NCBI RefSeq assembly: GCF_000328475.2
Contig: NC_026494.1
Span: 62,001 to 126,000 of the forward strand
From: Mycosarcoma maydis
Taxonomy: Eukaryota; Basidiomycota; Ustilaginomycetes; Ustilaginales
Direction of reading: 5' to 3'
Length of the DNA: 64,000 bases
Shown here: positions 28,877 through 40,252 of the stretch, one piece after another
Layout: each line of letters begins with the position of its first letter
Numbering within the stretch: the stretch's first letter is position 1
Notes under the pieces: model-generated
Told to the model about the DNA's origin: nothing
What the model saw: only the letters and a program-made list of their open reading frames with translations
Databases searched by the model: none
Made by a program: the position numbers and the translations under genes

Positions 28877-30468
28877 ATTTGCCTCTCCCAAGACAGCATT
28901 GCACTGTCGCTAGCCTCCCTTAATCCATGCAACCTGGTCCGGCCCAATGAATGCTACACACCCGTTCAGATCCGTAAATCCCTAGCTGCTCTTGTACCGT
29001 CCCGCGCTTCTTGCCATGCCTCAAGGAGGCGAATCGGCGACAAAATGTGTTCATTGGCAGAGGACGAAGGTTGAGCTTCGATTACTCTTCCTGTTGTCAT
29101 GCAGAGTTTCGTTTTTTTTCCGAACTGTCGCAATGAAAGGCCATGGTGCACGACAGTCTGTTGCATTCTACAGCGAGCGTGTGCAATCCGCGAACCTACT
29201 TGCTCGCCGTAAAATGGAGCCGGGTGGCGGCAAGCGTTCCAGTCGCGCGGCCCATGTGGCCATTCAGAATCCAGAATTTCTTCGATTACAGTCGAACTTG
29301 TCCGTGCGGTGAAGAGTTATTGGCCTTCATTCACGTCTGCGATTCAGAAATCGGGATGGTGAGACTACGCGATGATTAGCGACACCAAACAGAGCAAAAC
29401 TGTCTCGATGAAATTTATCGGAGGTACAGTAATTAATCACGAATCTAGGTTAGCTTTCCCCTCTCGAGGGCTCTGCGGACCTTGACCAGCGCCCTCGCAA
29501 ATTTGATCTGCGAAGAGGGCGTCAACAACTCTTTGTTGCGTAAACAAGAATCGTTCAGCCGTGCTGTCCGTCTAGGGCTGATATCCAATCTGACGGCTCC
29601 TTCAATCTCGCTGTTTGAGTTTTAGACATGATGCTACCCAGCGTTTCCTCTCCCAGCTGACCCTGTCATCGTTCATCTGCAATTGGAAGCCTCCTTCCCC
29701 AGCCTCGTGTGCTTACCACACTCATTTTGTTCAGCGTAGCCTCCAATCACGAATCGTGAATCACTGAGACTTTCAAGTTCAGCCACTACGTGTTCAAAGG
29801 CTTGCCGCGGAAGGCGCTAAAAATCACAGCATCTCCGCACCTCAAAACAAGGCAATTATGAATTCGTGATTCACGATTGACTGAGCTGATATATCCTTGG
29901 ATGCATCCGGGCCGTTGAAGTGATACTAGTTTGGTGTTGTGGGCGGTATGCATGATTCTGTGATCTTGATAGTATTGTTTGCTGCGTCCCTTCCGCCTAC
30001 CAATTCACGATTGACTTGACAGGTACCATCGTCCTCTTTTGCACCGTCAAATGCGATGACTGCGAGCGCAATGTGATACCGTCTTGATGCTTTGCTGACC
30101 GTTGAATTCTATTCCTGTTCGAGATGCTGCACCTGCAGCGCCAATCGAGCCACTTGTAGTTGCCCGCGCCTCTGCAGCTTGAGGTACGTATGGACGCATG
30201 CATCCAATTCTTGTTGATCCGTGATTAGCTTAGGGCTCTGGCGCCGGCTAATCATGAATCACATCGTGAAAAAAGGTAAAAGTCGTCCTCGGAGCCACCC
30301 CGGCAAGGACCCCCGATCTAGACTCCTCCTCAGGTGGCTTCCGAGGAGCAGCCACCTTGTGTGGTTGCTGGGGTGGCTTCTGAAGAGCAACCCCATCAAT
30401 CATGAATCAACCGGTCCCAGCATACAGCTCAATGCGCCACAGTTGTTGTCATTGCAATCATTCACGAT
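28877..30468. other. Intergenic stretch with degenerate fold-back repeat
   Basis: No gene is recognisable in this 1.6 kb. Dyad copies lie near 29745-29765 and 29860-29880. A degenerate copy of the fold-back repeat occupies about 30266-30400. It marks the left edge of the repeat island that extends to about 44 kb. Confidence 0.5.
30266..30400. repeat. Fold-back repeat, copy A (degenerate)
   Basis: The segment begins with GTGAAAAAAGGTAAAAGTCG and continues with alternating GGTGGCTTC/GAGCCACC-type blocks. It is related to the two better copies at 31708-31846 and 40253-40407 but is diverged. It has no coding capacity that I can see. Confidence 0.55.
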
Positions 30469-31111
30469 TGTTAAAATATCTGCGATTGGCGTTTAGTCTG
30501 ATCGTCCACAATCATTTCAGTTACCCGACCGGGACACACGAGTGACCAGACGGGAACGAGTCAGTCCGCAACAACTTCGTTTACCCGACGGGAACACAAG
30601 AGTGACCGGACGGGAACGAGTAAGCCCGCGGCATGTCCGCAAACGTGAATATGCCCGCGAGTATCGTAGCTCGCCAGAGTTTCTACGTTCACGCACGGTT
30701 CATGACATAGCGCTGGTAGTGAGAAGCCCAGAGTAGATTCACACAAGTCGCTGGAAGACTCACGACTGTGGAAATCACAATTATACCGTTGGCTACAGAC
30801 CCGCACCAAGTCACGAGTGATAGAACCTGAAAGAAAACAGACTCACGCATCTGGCCAGTTGTGGCCACAGCTAGCCAGTTGTATGAGGAGCCGACGTATA
30901 GGGAGATTCTGAATCTCGGTAAAGTGTTGCCAGAATATAAACAGCAAAACTTTGTAGAAGCTCATGTAGGATACTCCAGTCAGCTCATGTACATAAATAC
31001 AGAGGGAACACTCGTGACTCACACTTTGTAGTTAGTCCCTCTTTTGCGATTTTGGTGATTCTTTAGCAAGCGCTAGATGATCGAAGTCCCCCTTTCCTTA
31101 GAGAGGCGAGT
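30469..31111 (+). mobile_element. Rearranged LTR of the copia family
   Basis: From 30469 (TGTTAAAATATCTGCGATTGG) to about 31040 the sequence follows the first part of the 675-bp LTR found at 33163 in the same orientation, with many substitutions and a different middle. Instead of the LTR end, an inverted piece of the LTR terminus follows at about 31053-31111 (TTTAGCAAGCGCTAGATGATC). The two parts make a head-to-head chimera, as expected from a template switch or an inversion. Confidence 0.75.
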
Positions 31112-31707
31112 CCAAAACACACCGTGATTCACGACTGTCCAGATCACGAATCGTGAATACATTCACGATTCACGAGATTCACAGATTTCAAACCATTCAC
31201 GAATCATAAATATAATCGTGAATCGTGAACCACAAATAAATTATTTTAAGCCAACAGGCGAGTGAGCAAGGGAGATGAACGATTGAGTAAAGGGCCAGCA
31301 GCCAAACCAGCGAGTGAGACCAACGAGCGAGCGAGACCAGTGAGATGAATGGGGCGGGTTAGCAGGGTTACAATCGTGAATCGTGATTGATGCGCGGGCA
31401 AGCTGGCGACAAGGAATCACGATTCAGGGTCCCAAATCGTAAAAGGTATCAAAAAGTCGGTGGGTGGGGCTTAGGGACGGAGTCGTGAGTGAAGGTACAG
31501 ACGCAAACCATCCACACCACTCACGCCATTCGTGATTGTATAGAGATCAGCTCATGGGCGATACTACGGTGAGCTCATATACACAAACCAGACGAAATAA
31601 TCATGAATATATGCGCTTTGTAACTTTCCTCGTCAACACAGTTAAAGTTTGTATAAATCCCATATTTGAGCAAATACATTACTAACATTCGTGATTCGTG
31701 ACTCACG
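31112..31707. other. AT-rich spacer dense in the dispersed dyad
   Basis: There is no gene. Copies of the TTCACGA/TCGTGAA motif are packed at about 31120-31240, 31370-31430, 31520-31540 and 31685-31705. Confidence 0.55.
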
Positions 31708-31846
31708 ACTGGCCGATGAGCTATTGAGAGGATGGTTGTCCTCGGAACCACCCTAGGATCCACCTGCGAGGGGTGGTTGCTGCGAGAAGCCATCTAGGAG
31801 CCACTCAGGGTGGTTCCTATGACGACTTTTTCCTTTTTTACGACGT
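31708..31846. repeat. Fold-back repeat, copy B
   Basis: This segment of about 140 bp starts CGACTGGCCGATGAGC and ends TTACGACGTG. Inside, GTCCTCGGAACCACCC near the left end is the near-inverse of GGGTGGTTCCTATGACGAC near the right end, so the strand can fold back. Copy C at 40253-40407 is the same unit in inverse orientation, about 15 bp longer. Confidence 0.75.
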
Positions 31847-31921
31847 GAATCGCGACAAATCGTGCGACTCGTGACTAATAATCGTGAATCACGAATATGT
31901 AAGGACCCACGAAGGGACGAT

Positions 31922-32502
31922 GGTGATATTCAAATTCTTGGTGAATCTTTAGCGGGCGCTAGATGATCGAAGTCTCCCTTTCCTTAGAGAGGCGAGTTGG
32001 GACTGACTAGTGGTCGAGAATGGTTTGGAATGTATTTGGATAGTGTGAATTGGACAAGGGACTAACTACAAAGTGTGAGTCACGAGTGTTCCCTCTGTAT
32101 TTATGTACATGAGCTGACTGGAGTATCCTACATGAGCTTCTCCCTATACGTCGGCTCCTCATACAACTGGCTAGCTGTGGCCACAACTGGCCAGATGCGT
32201 GAGTCTGTTTTCTTTCAGGTTCCATCACTTGGTGCGAGTCTGGCATATTCCCACAGTCGTCCAGCGACTTGTGTGAATTTACCCTGGGCTTCTCGCTACC
32301 AGCGCTATGTTATGAACCGGGTAAAACTCCGGCGTTCTGAGACACCTACTCGTACCCATCCGGTGACTGAGAAGCTTGCGGACATTCCGCGAGCTTACTC
32401 GTTCCCATCCGGTCACTCGTGTGTACCGTTTGGGTAACTGCAAGGGCTGCATGATTGTGGGCGATCAGACTAAACGCCAATCGCAGGTATTCTAACAGGT
32501 GA
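31922..32502 (-). mobile_element. Solo LTR of the copia family with 5-bp target duplication
   Basis: A single LTR lies in reverse orientation at 31927-32497 (571 bp). On the plus strand it begins TATTCAAATTCTTGGTG and ends GGTATTCTAACA, the complement of the intact element's LTR ends. It is flanked on both sides by GGTGA (31922-31926 and 32498-32502), a perfect 5-bp target duplication. It lacks the GC-rich 78-bp tandem block of the younger LTRs. Solo LTRs arise by recombination between the two LTRs of a full element. Confidence 0.88.
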
Positions 32503-33157
32503 TGTAAGAAACCATTCATGAATGCTTGTACGAAGTGCTGAACGTAGGGCACGCTAAAATCCGTGATTCTCAATCGTGAATTGCTGTCATCAAACTGACA
32601 ATTCGTGATTCACGAAACGTGAATCTTGAATAACGAATCACAATTCCCCGCACAAAGAAATCACGAATCACGAATCACGAATTGCAATAAAACCCAGCAG
32701 AAATAGTTATGAGTCACGAGTAGACACCGTCACGAGTCATGAGTCATCCCAAACATGAATTGTGAATCGTGAATCACGAATGAATATGATTACATGATAA
32801 AGAACGCGTAACCATAGCGCGCTATGCGATTCGTGATTCATGCGTGATGATTGAACACCAGCTAACTCACGACTTATAAGGGTTGCGGGTGCGATCGATC
32901 AAAAGACTTAGCTAAAAATCATGTTTATCGGGCTGGTGTGAGTTTGTGACCACAGATAATTAATGATTCATGATTTATGATGCTTCACTCGTGCATGATA
33001 CAGACACGTCTTCCTTCCTTCTTTGTCTCTTTGACCTAAAGTCACGAGTGTGCCTGGTCATTTCTTGAAAACCATGAATAGCAGACTGGTGCTCGTGACA
33101 CTCTCCCAACAACATGCTTCACTCACGACTGGCTCTATCTTTTCTCGAATGGAGACG
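32503..33157. other. AT-rich spacer between solo LTR and copia element
   Basis: There is no gene. Dense dyad copies occur at about 32565-32690 and 32755-32850, including three direct AATCACG units at 32660-32682. Confidence 0.55.
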
Positions 33158-33162
33158 GGAAG
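33158..33162. repeat. Target-site duplication GGAAG (left)
   Basis: GGAAG directly precedes the 5' LTR and recurs at 39667-39671 directly after the 3' LTR. Five base pairs is the normal duplication size for Ty1/copia integrases. Confidence 0.88.
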
Positions 33163-33837
33163 TGTTAGAATATCTACGATTGGCGTTTAGTCTGATCGCC
33201 CACAATCATGCAACCCTTGCAGTAACCTAACCGGTATACACGAGTGACCGGACGGGAACGAGTAGGTGTCTCAGTACGCGCGCTATACGCGCGCGACACG
33301 CACTCAATACACCAGCGGTACGACCGCGGTACGCGTGCGATACACTCGCAGTACGCGCGCCATACGCGCGCGACACGCGCTCAATGCACCCGCAGTACGA
33401 CCGCGGTACGCGCGCAAGTATAGTAACTCGCCAGAGTTTCCCCGCTTCACAACATAGCGCTGGTAGCGAGAAGCCCAGAGTAGATTCACACAAGTCGCTG
33501 GACGACTGTGGGAACACGCCGTTGGCTACAGACTCGTACCAAGTGGAAGAACCTGAGGGAGAACAGACTCATGCATCTGGCCAGTTGTGGCCACAGCTAG
33601 TCAGTTGTATGAGGAGCTGACGTATAGGGAGAAGCTCATGTAGGATACTCCAGTCAACTCATGTACATAAATACAGAGGGAACGCTCACACTTTGTAGTT
33701 AGTCCCTTGTCCAATTCACACTATCCAAATACATCCCAAACCATTCTCGACCCTACTCAGTCCCAACTCGCCTCTCTAAGGAAAGGGAGACTTCGATCAT
33801 CCAGCGCCCGCTAAGGATTCACCGCGAATATCGAATA
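33163..33837 (+). repeat. 5' LTR, 675 bp
   Basis: It begins TGTTAGAATATC and ends ATATCGAATA; it lacks the usual CA end. The middle holds a GC-rich 78-bp tandem duplication (from about 33274 and again from 33352) made of CGCGCG and GGTACG blocks. The only differences I found from the 3' LTR are CGACACG against CGATACG and TACGACC against TACGTCC in that block. Confidence 0.93.
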
Positions 33838-33849
33838 GGTTATGAGCCC
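33838..33849 (+). promoter_or_regulatory. Primer-binding site, complementary to initiator tRNA-Met anticodon arm
   Basis: GGTTATGAGCCC directly follows the 5' LTR. Its complement, GGGCTCATAACC, is the anticodon arm (with CAU anticodon) of eukaryotic initiator tRNA-Met and not its 3' acceptor end. Drosophila copia is known to prime from a tRNA-Met half cut in the anticodon loop, so the same mode is inferred here. The first ATG of gag (33842) lies inside this site. Confidence 0.8.
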
Positions 33850-36800
33850 AATCAATGATCAAGACCTTGCCTTCTCCTCTATGAGGGTTGGACTACCCAA
33901 ACGGCTGATGTCCTCGGAGGACTACTTCGAATGGGCGACCTCGATGCAAAATGTCCTTTCGTGCAAAAACGCGAACTTATGGTTCATCATCGAGGGACGA
34001 CTCGTCAAACCCGAGGAACATCTGGGTGAGGGAGACCTTAAGGAAGTGAAGCTCGGCAACAAATTCCCTACTAAGGATATCGCCGAGTACTATCGAGCTG
34101 AGCGTGGAAGCACGCAGCATACTCCTCAACTCCCTTGGACCCGCCCAACAAGCCCTGGTCGATACGTCAACTACTGCTCGAAAAGTCTGGGAGAAACTTC
34201 GCGAGAACTACGCGCAGAACGTTGCTCAGCAGATTGCTTCACTCGAAGCGCAGTTGGCGAACCTCTACCAAGGAGATGACAAGATCAACGTCTACTCCTA
34301 CAAGTTGGAGACTATCTGCAGGAAACTTGACCACGTGGATGCTCCGGTTAGCGGGACTTCGCAAACTGAGAACCTTTCTGCGTGGCCTCGGTCCCCAGCA
34401 CGATGTCTGGCGAAAGATCTTCTACTTCAACACTCGTCTCTTCTTCCAGAAGGAAGGAGATTCCGACGAAACAGCCAACAAGAAGGCCCTGGAAGACTAC
34501 GAAATTGCCGTCAGCACGATTATGGCTGAAGAAGCCGAGCAAAAGTCTTTCCGGCGCCAATACCCAGCTCGGGCCATGCAAGCCCAGTCGCAGCCTGTCA
34601 AAAAGGGCAAAGACAAATTCTGCACTAACTGCAAGAGGGATAACCATAACCTCGAAGACTGCTTCATGGAAGGAGGTCCCAAACACAAGGATCGCACCGA
34701 GAAGCAAAAGCAGAAGAAAACCAAGAAAGTGACGGGAAACCTGGCACAAGTCGACTCCGACGAGATGAATCTGTGTCTCCACGTGTCCACACCCGATGAC
34801 AACGTCGCTCCCCAAAATGAAACCTGGATCATTGACTCTGGCGCAAGCCGACACATGACCGGCGACAAGACCCTCTTCTCGACGTACGGACCATCTCCTG
34901 TCCAGGAGGTATTCGTCGCTGACAACAGAGGAGTTCCGGTTGCTGGCATGGGCAACGTCAGACTGGTGATGAGTAACTCGAAGGGATCAGCGGAAGTCGA
35001 TTACACTTCAAGATGTCCTCCACGTTCCAGGACTTGGGAACAATCTCTTCTCTACACCACAGGTGCAACGCCTCGGTGGAAGCATCAACTTCACCAAGAA
35101 AACGGTCGAAATCTTCGACAAAAAGGGTCGACTGGCCCTGAGGGGCAAACGCCGTGGAGATGTGAACTACCTGCTAGTGGAAGGAACTACCACCGCAGTA
35201 GCCAAACTCGTTACTAGCGAGAAAGCCTTGGACCAAGCCAAACTCTGGCACCAACGGCTAGGCCACCTCCACATGCAGGCCACGCTCAAGACAGCATCGC
35301 TTACCGACGGGCATGAACCTAAAGGCTATGTCGGGCCCCTCTGAATCGGGAACAACTGCGAAACCTGCATCAAGTCGAAGCATAGGCACGCACCGATCAA
35401 GAGCCGTGGACCCAAGACAACTCGACCACTCGAGCTAGTTCACATGGATCTTGCGGGGCCTCTGCCGGAAGGCTTATCCAAAGAGAAATATTACCTACTC
35501 ATGGTGGACGATTGCACGAGATACTGCTTCGGGGCGGCACTGATCTATAAGTCATCAGCCTTCCAAGCATTCCGAACCATCGATCGATGGACCTCAAACG
35601 CAACTGGGAAAGCGTATCTGCCGAGTCCGAACGGGACAATGGTGGGTGAATTCTTGAGCAGAGAGTTCTCGAACTACCTCAATCACCGAGGTATAGGACG
35701 AGAGGTCACTCCAAGATTCACACCACAATCCAACGGTCTCGTGGAGCGCACTAACCCAGATTTGTCAAGGATTATATTCGGTGCATGCTAGAAGAAAGCA
35801 AACTTGACTACCCAGTACTGGCCATTCGCCTTCAGTCACGGGCTGAAGCTTCGAAACATGTCGGCCACCAGCACGGATTCTTCCAAGACACCTCATGAAG
35901 GAATGCATGGCAAACGCCAGGATCTTCAAGGCCTCCGGGTCTTTGGGTGTAAAGCCATGGGCACGCGTACCTGACGAACTCCGCAAATCCCTGGATCCCA
36001 AGTCTGTGTGAATGCATACACCTGGGACATGTTAGCAATAACCACCCTTACATATACAGACTCATGGACGTAGAAACCGGCCAGATCTTCACAAGTCGGC
36101 ACGTCATCTTCCGGGAGAACGAGCGGATTCGGCGAAAATCTGAAGCCCCCTTCGAGGAACTTTCAGATGATGAAACTGGAACCACGGGAAACAATCTCCC
36201 GAGGCCAGGATTACCGGCCCCGGTCCGCTCATCGCTGAACATCCCAAGGACTTCCCCATCGTCCGAAGAACCCAGTCAACCAGTGGGAGCCACCAACTAC
36301 CCTCATCTCGCCTCAATAGAGGAAGCGCAATTAGCAGATACTACCGAGAGCGGTGATTCACTGGAGAGTCCAACTCAACAACTTGTTCCTTCAGCAGAAT
36401 CCACAGATGACGAATTCCATGAACCGATCAACCTTATTCCCTCAAGAAGGCGACCTCAAGACATCCGAGGCCGGGACTCCCCATCGCGGCATCAAGAAAT
36501 AGATGACGAGTCCGATGACTCTCTCGCTCTTCTCCCGACTCCTCACCAAACAGTGGGAGGAGATACAACAACAGTGGGAGATACAAGAACAGTGGGAGAC
36601 AAAAACAACGCAAACGAGAGCACGGGTGACGAGTCACGTTACAACCTTAGGGCAAGGCCCCACAGACTTGGCGATTACGCCCGGCACGTGACAACAAATC
36701 TTTCAAAGCCACCGGCCACCCTGAAACAAGCTCGCATGCGCGCCGACTGGCCCGTATGGGAAGGTGCCATCCAGGCAGAACTCAAAAGTCATGAATCCAA

Positions 36801-38351
36801 CAAGACTTGGACCCTCGTAGACCACCCACAAAACAAAGCCACCAATGTGGTCAGCTGCAAATGGGTATTCGCCATCAAGAAAAAGGCCGATGGATCTCTC
36901 GACAAATACAAGGCACGACTAGTCGCACGAGGCTTCACACAGCGATACGGATACGACTACGACGAAACCTTCTCTCCAGTAGTAAAGGCCACCACGTTAC
37001 GCATCCTCATCGGCCTCGCCGCGGCATTCGACTGGAAGATTGTTCATTGGGACGCAGTCACTGCTTTCTTAAACGGACGCCTATCGGCAGAAGTATACAT
37101 GACGATGCCTCCCGGTCACGAAGTACCCGGGAAGGTCTGCTTCCTGAACAAAGCCATCTACGGTCTCAAGCAAGCCGGCCGCGAATGGTACCTCTTCGCT
37201 ACGAAGGTACTCGAACAGCTCGGATTCACGAAACTGCAAGAAGACCACTGCCTCTTTCATTCCAAGAAGGCCGGACGACAGATCTTACTTGCATTATACG
37301 TCGATGACCTCGTCGCTGCGTCACCAAAAGCATCGGAACTCGCCTGGCTCCACACCGAAATCCAAACTCATTTTAAAAATCACAGATCAGGGCGATTTAT
37401 CTTCTGTGCTCAACGTCAGCGTGTCGAAATCTACCAATTCCACTTCCCTAGGCCAACCTGGTTACATCCAAAAGATCCTCGATCGTTTCCAGATGCTCGA
37501 AGCGAAACCCGCCTTCACACCATTACCCGCCACTGGCATTGCTCATCCCGAAAACCCCGAGCACTGCTCCGTCGCGGACAAGGAACTCTTCCAACAGCTC
37601 GTAGGCTCTGTCAACTACCTGGCTTGCTACACTCGACCAGATGTGGCATACGCGGTACAAGCTCTCAGCCGCTATTTAGCTCAACCGACGATCCACGCAC
37701 TCTCTGCTGGAAAACACCTTCTCCGTTACCTCAAGACTACGCAGGACTATCGCCTCCGGTTCCCCAAACTAGCGAGTGGGAGGAATCTGACCCTAGAGGT
37801 CTTCACGGACGCTGATTTTGCAAACCAGAAGGCGATTTACTCTCCCAATCAAGAGTTAACCACCAAAAACAAGATCGTCATACCAGGTCGACACAACAAA
37901 CACCCCTCGCAAAAGCGTCACAGGAATGATCTTCCTAATGAACGGTTCCCCAATCAGCTGGCTATCCAAACAACAACCTATCATCGCAACCTCAACACAA
38001 ATGGCTGAATATATCGCGGCCGCGGAAGGCGCGAAAGAAGCGTTGTGGATCAGAAGCCTGTTTCATTCCCTTCAACTTCGAGGAAAAGAAGCAATACCTC
38101 ACTACATTGACAACCAGGCAGCGATCCAGCTATGCAAGAACCCGGTACTTCACAAGGCTACAAAGCACATCGACATCATCTACCACAAGATACGCGAATT
38201 GGCCGCCGTCGGTGTTATCAACATCGAATATACCGAGTCAGGGGAGCAACGAGCGGATGCGCTCACAAAGACGCTCAACCGTCAGCAGATCGAAAAGTTC
38301 TGCAAGGAGATTGGCCTGAAAGACAGGTCCAACGAGAAATCCTCTCAATAA
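33842..38351 (+). pseudogene. Broken copia gag-pol
   Basis: Recognisable pieces lie in changing frames. Gag (UBN2-like) covers about 33842-34590, with frame changes near 34100 and 34350. A CCHC knuckle (CTNCKRDNHNLEDC) lies at about 34621-34662. The protease site WIIDSGASRHMTGD is near 34825, and a further frame change occurs near 35000. The GAG-pre-integrase zinc segment (LWHQRLGHLH) is near 35245, with an in-frame TGA at 35342-35344. The integrase core (HMDLAGPLPEG, GLVERTN) covers 35440-35790. Reverse transcriptase (WVFAIKKKADG, AFLNGRLSAEVYM, YVDDLVAASP) covers about 36720-37380, and a frame change near 37380 leads to the rest of it. RNase H (STQMAEYIAAAEGAKEALW, YIDNQAAIQLC) covers 37960-38351. 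The residues themselves are well preserved, so the breaks look recent. Confidence 0.88.
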
Positions 38352-38991
38352 ACTCCATGACGGAAACATCTGCCTTTCACAACCTTCAATTCGCCCTCGC
38401 TGAACGCGTGCGAAAACTAGGCAGATCGATACAACAGAAAGCCTGTTGGCCGCAGCTTTCGACCTGATGGGTTTGGATCATCCAAAGAAGGTCCCATCAA
38501 GGTTCAAGGACTTGCAAAAGGACTGGAAACCCAACTGACACAGTGGTATCCACAAAAGTCACCATGCACACTTCCTGATTCTCCCTCCACTGGAGGATAA
38601 CGAGAACGAATACATGATGTATTCAGGGAACAAAACCTCACGCGTCGCCAAAAAACGAGCTGTGAAAGTTCCCAAATCACGAGCATCACGTAGGTTTCCC
38701 AGGACCATGGAGCAGTCAAGTAGTCAACGAAAGCTCACCGAACGAAGCTTCAACGAGGGCCCACCTAGAGGAAAGATTCGCTGGAAAGAGCCGCAGCGCA
38801 CCTCAAATGCCCCAGACACTTACACTTCGATCCGTAAGAGGACACGGCGCACACACCTTCCAAACTTGGACGGAAAGTTTTACGCCGCACACATCAAGAC
38901 AGAGAGCAACATGGCGCGATCCCCACCGAGTGGGAGCGTCAGTGTCTCTGCGATTCATGATTTGGGCACTCAAACACCATTCGAGTGGGAG
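38352..38991 (+). other. 3' non-coding part of the copia element, with polypurine tract
   Basis: These 640 bp lie between the RNase H end and the 3' LTR. One frame (38614-38997) is open and rich in Arg, Lys and Ser but shows no domain and runs into the LTR, so it is not called a gene. GAGTGGGAG at 38983-38991 is the probable plus-strand primer. The phrase GAGTGGGAG also occurs near 38926-38934. Confidence 0.65.
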
Positions 38992-39666
38992 TGTTAGAAT
39001 ATCTACGATTGGCGTTTAGTCTGATCGCCCACAATCATGCAACCCTTGCAGTAACCTAACCGGTATACACGAGTGACCGGACGGGAACGAGTAGGTGTCT
39101 CAGTACGCGCGCTATACGCGCGCGATACGCACTCAATACACCAGCGGTACGTCCGCGGTACGCGTGCGATACACTCGCAGTACGCGCGCCATACGCGCGC
39201 GACACGCGCTCAATGCACCCGCAGTACGACCGCGGTACGCGCGCAAGTATAGTAACTCGCCAGAGTTTCCCCGCTTCACAACATAGCGCTGGTAGCGAGA
39301 AGCCCAGAGTAGATTCACACAAGTCGCTGGACGACTGTGGGAACACGCCGTTGGCTACAGACTCGTACCAAGTGGAAGAACCTGAGGGAGAACAGACTCA
39401 TGCATCTGGCCAGTTGTGGCCACAGCTAGTCAGTTGTATGAGGAGCTGACGTATAGGGAGAAGCTCATGTAGGATACTCCAGTCAACTCATGTACATAAA
39501 TACAGAGGGAACGCTCACACTTTGTAGTTAGTCCCTTGTCCAATTCACACTATCCAAATACATCCCAAACCATTCTCGACCCTACTCAGTCCCAACTCGC
39601 CTCTCTAAGGAAAGGGAGACTTCGATCATCCAGCGCCCGCTAAGGATTCACCGCGAATATCGAATA
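38992..39666 (+). repeat. 3' LTR, 675 bp
   Basis: It has the same length and the same ends as the 5' LTR, with two substitutions. It is followed directly by the GGAAG duplication at 39667-39671. Confidence 0.93.
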
Positions 39667-39671
39667 GGAAG

Positions 39672-40252
39672 GGGGTTTAGCCAATCGTGAATGTACATGC
39701 GCGAGTGAAGAGCCGTGTCATTCACGAATCGTGAATATGAATCACTAAAAACTTGATTTTTGTGAATCACAAATGCATACATGTTGGGAGTGCGATACTG
39801 TGATCTGGCCCGAAAGCATTCACGATTCACGATTCATGACAACTATTCGTGATTTATTTTATGATATTCACGATTCGTGATTATCACGTATGATTCATGG
39901 TTGTGATTCGTGATTTGTGATTCACGATTCGTGATTTCGACCGATCGTGATAAACTATCATTCAGGACTCCCGCGTCATGTGTTCACGATATACGATTCA
40001 CGATTCATAATCCTGAATTTTTAGGAGCCAAATCGTGAATAAAATCACGAATGATACAGAACAAAGCGAAGAGCCCGAACAAACTTATTCAGGTGATAGA
40101 AAGCGATTCGTGATGTTGCTGTCAGTCGTTGTTTTACAGTTGTGAATTTGTCCACTCGCAACGTAAAGAAAGGAAACGTTCTTTGCCGCAGCTACAACTG
40201 AAGCACCCTGGTGTTGGGGCGGCTACCTTTTTGTTTCTGGGCATATGAGATC
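39672..40252. other. AT-rich spacer, richest in the dispersed dyad
   Basis: There is no gene. Between 39685 and 40050 the TTCACGA/TCGTGAA motif appears about every 20-40 bp in both orientations, the highest density in the window. Confidence 0.6.

Larger units (their letters stand above)
33163..39666 (+). mobile_element. Full-length Ty1/copia LTR retrotransposon, coding region broken
   Basis: This 6504-bp element is bounded by 675-bp LTRs (33163-33837 and 38992-39666) and by GGAAG duplications. The order of domains is gag, CCHC knuckle, protease, integrase, reverse transcriptase, RNase H. Integrase before reverse transcriptase is the copia order, not gypsy. The primer-binding site follows the 5' LTR with no gap, and a purine tract (GAGTGGGAG) precedes the 3' LTR. 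The two LTRs differ at only two positions, so the insertion is recent. The coding part needs several frame changes and contains at least one in-frame stop, so this copy cannot make its own polyprotein as it stands. Confidence 0.93.

Noticed and set aside
33230..33520. Overlapping open frames on both strands in the LTR, repeated near 39060-39350
   Set aside because: They come from the self-complementary CGCGCG/GGTACG tandem block and repeat identically in both LTRs; not genes.
38614..38997. Basic open frame in the 3' part of the copia element
   Set aside because: It runs into the LTR, has no domain, and copia elements do not normally carry an extra gene there.
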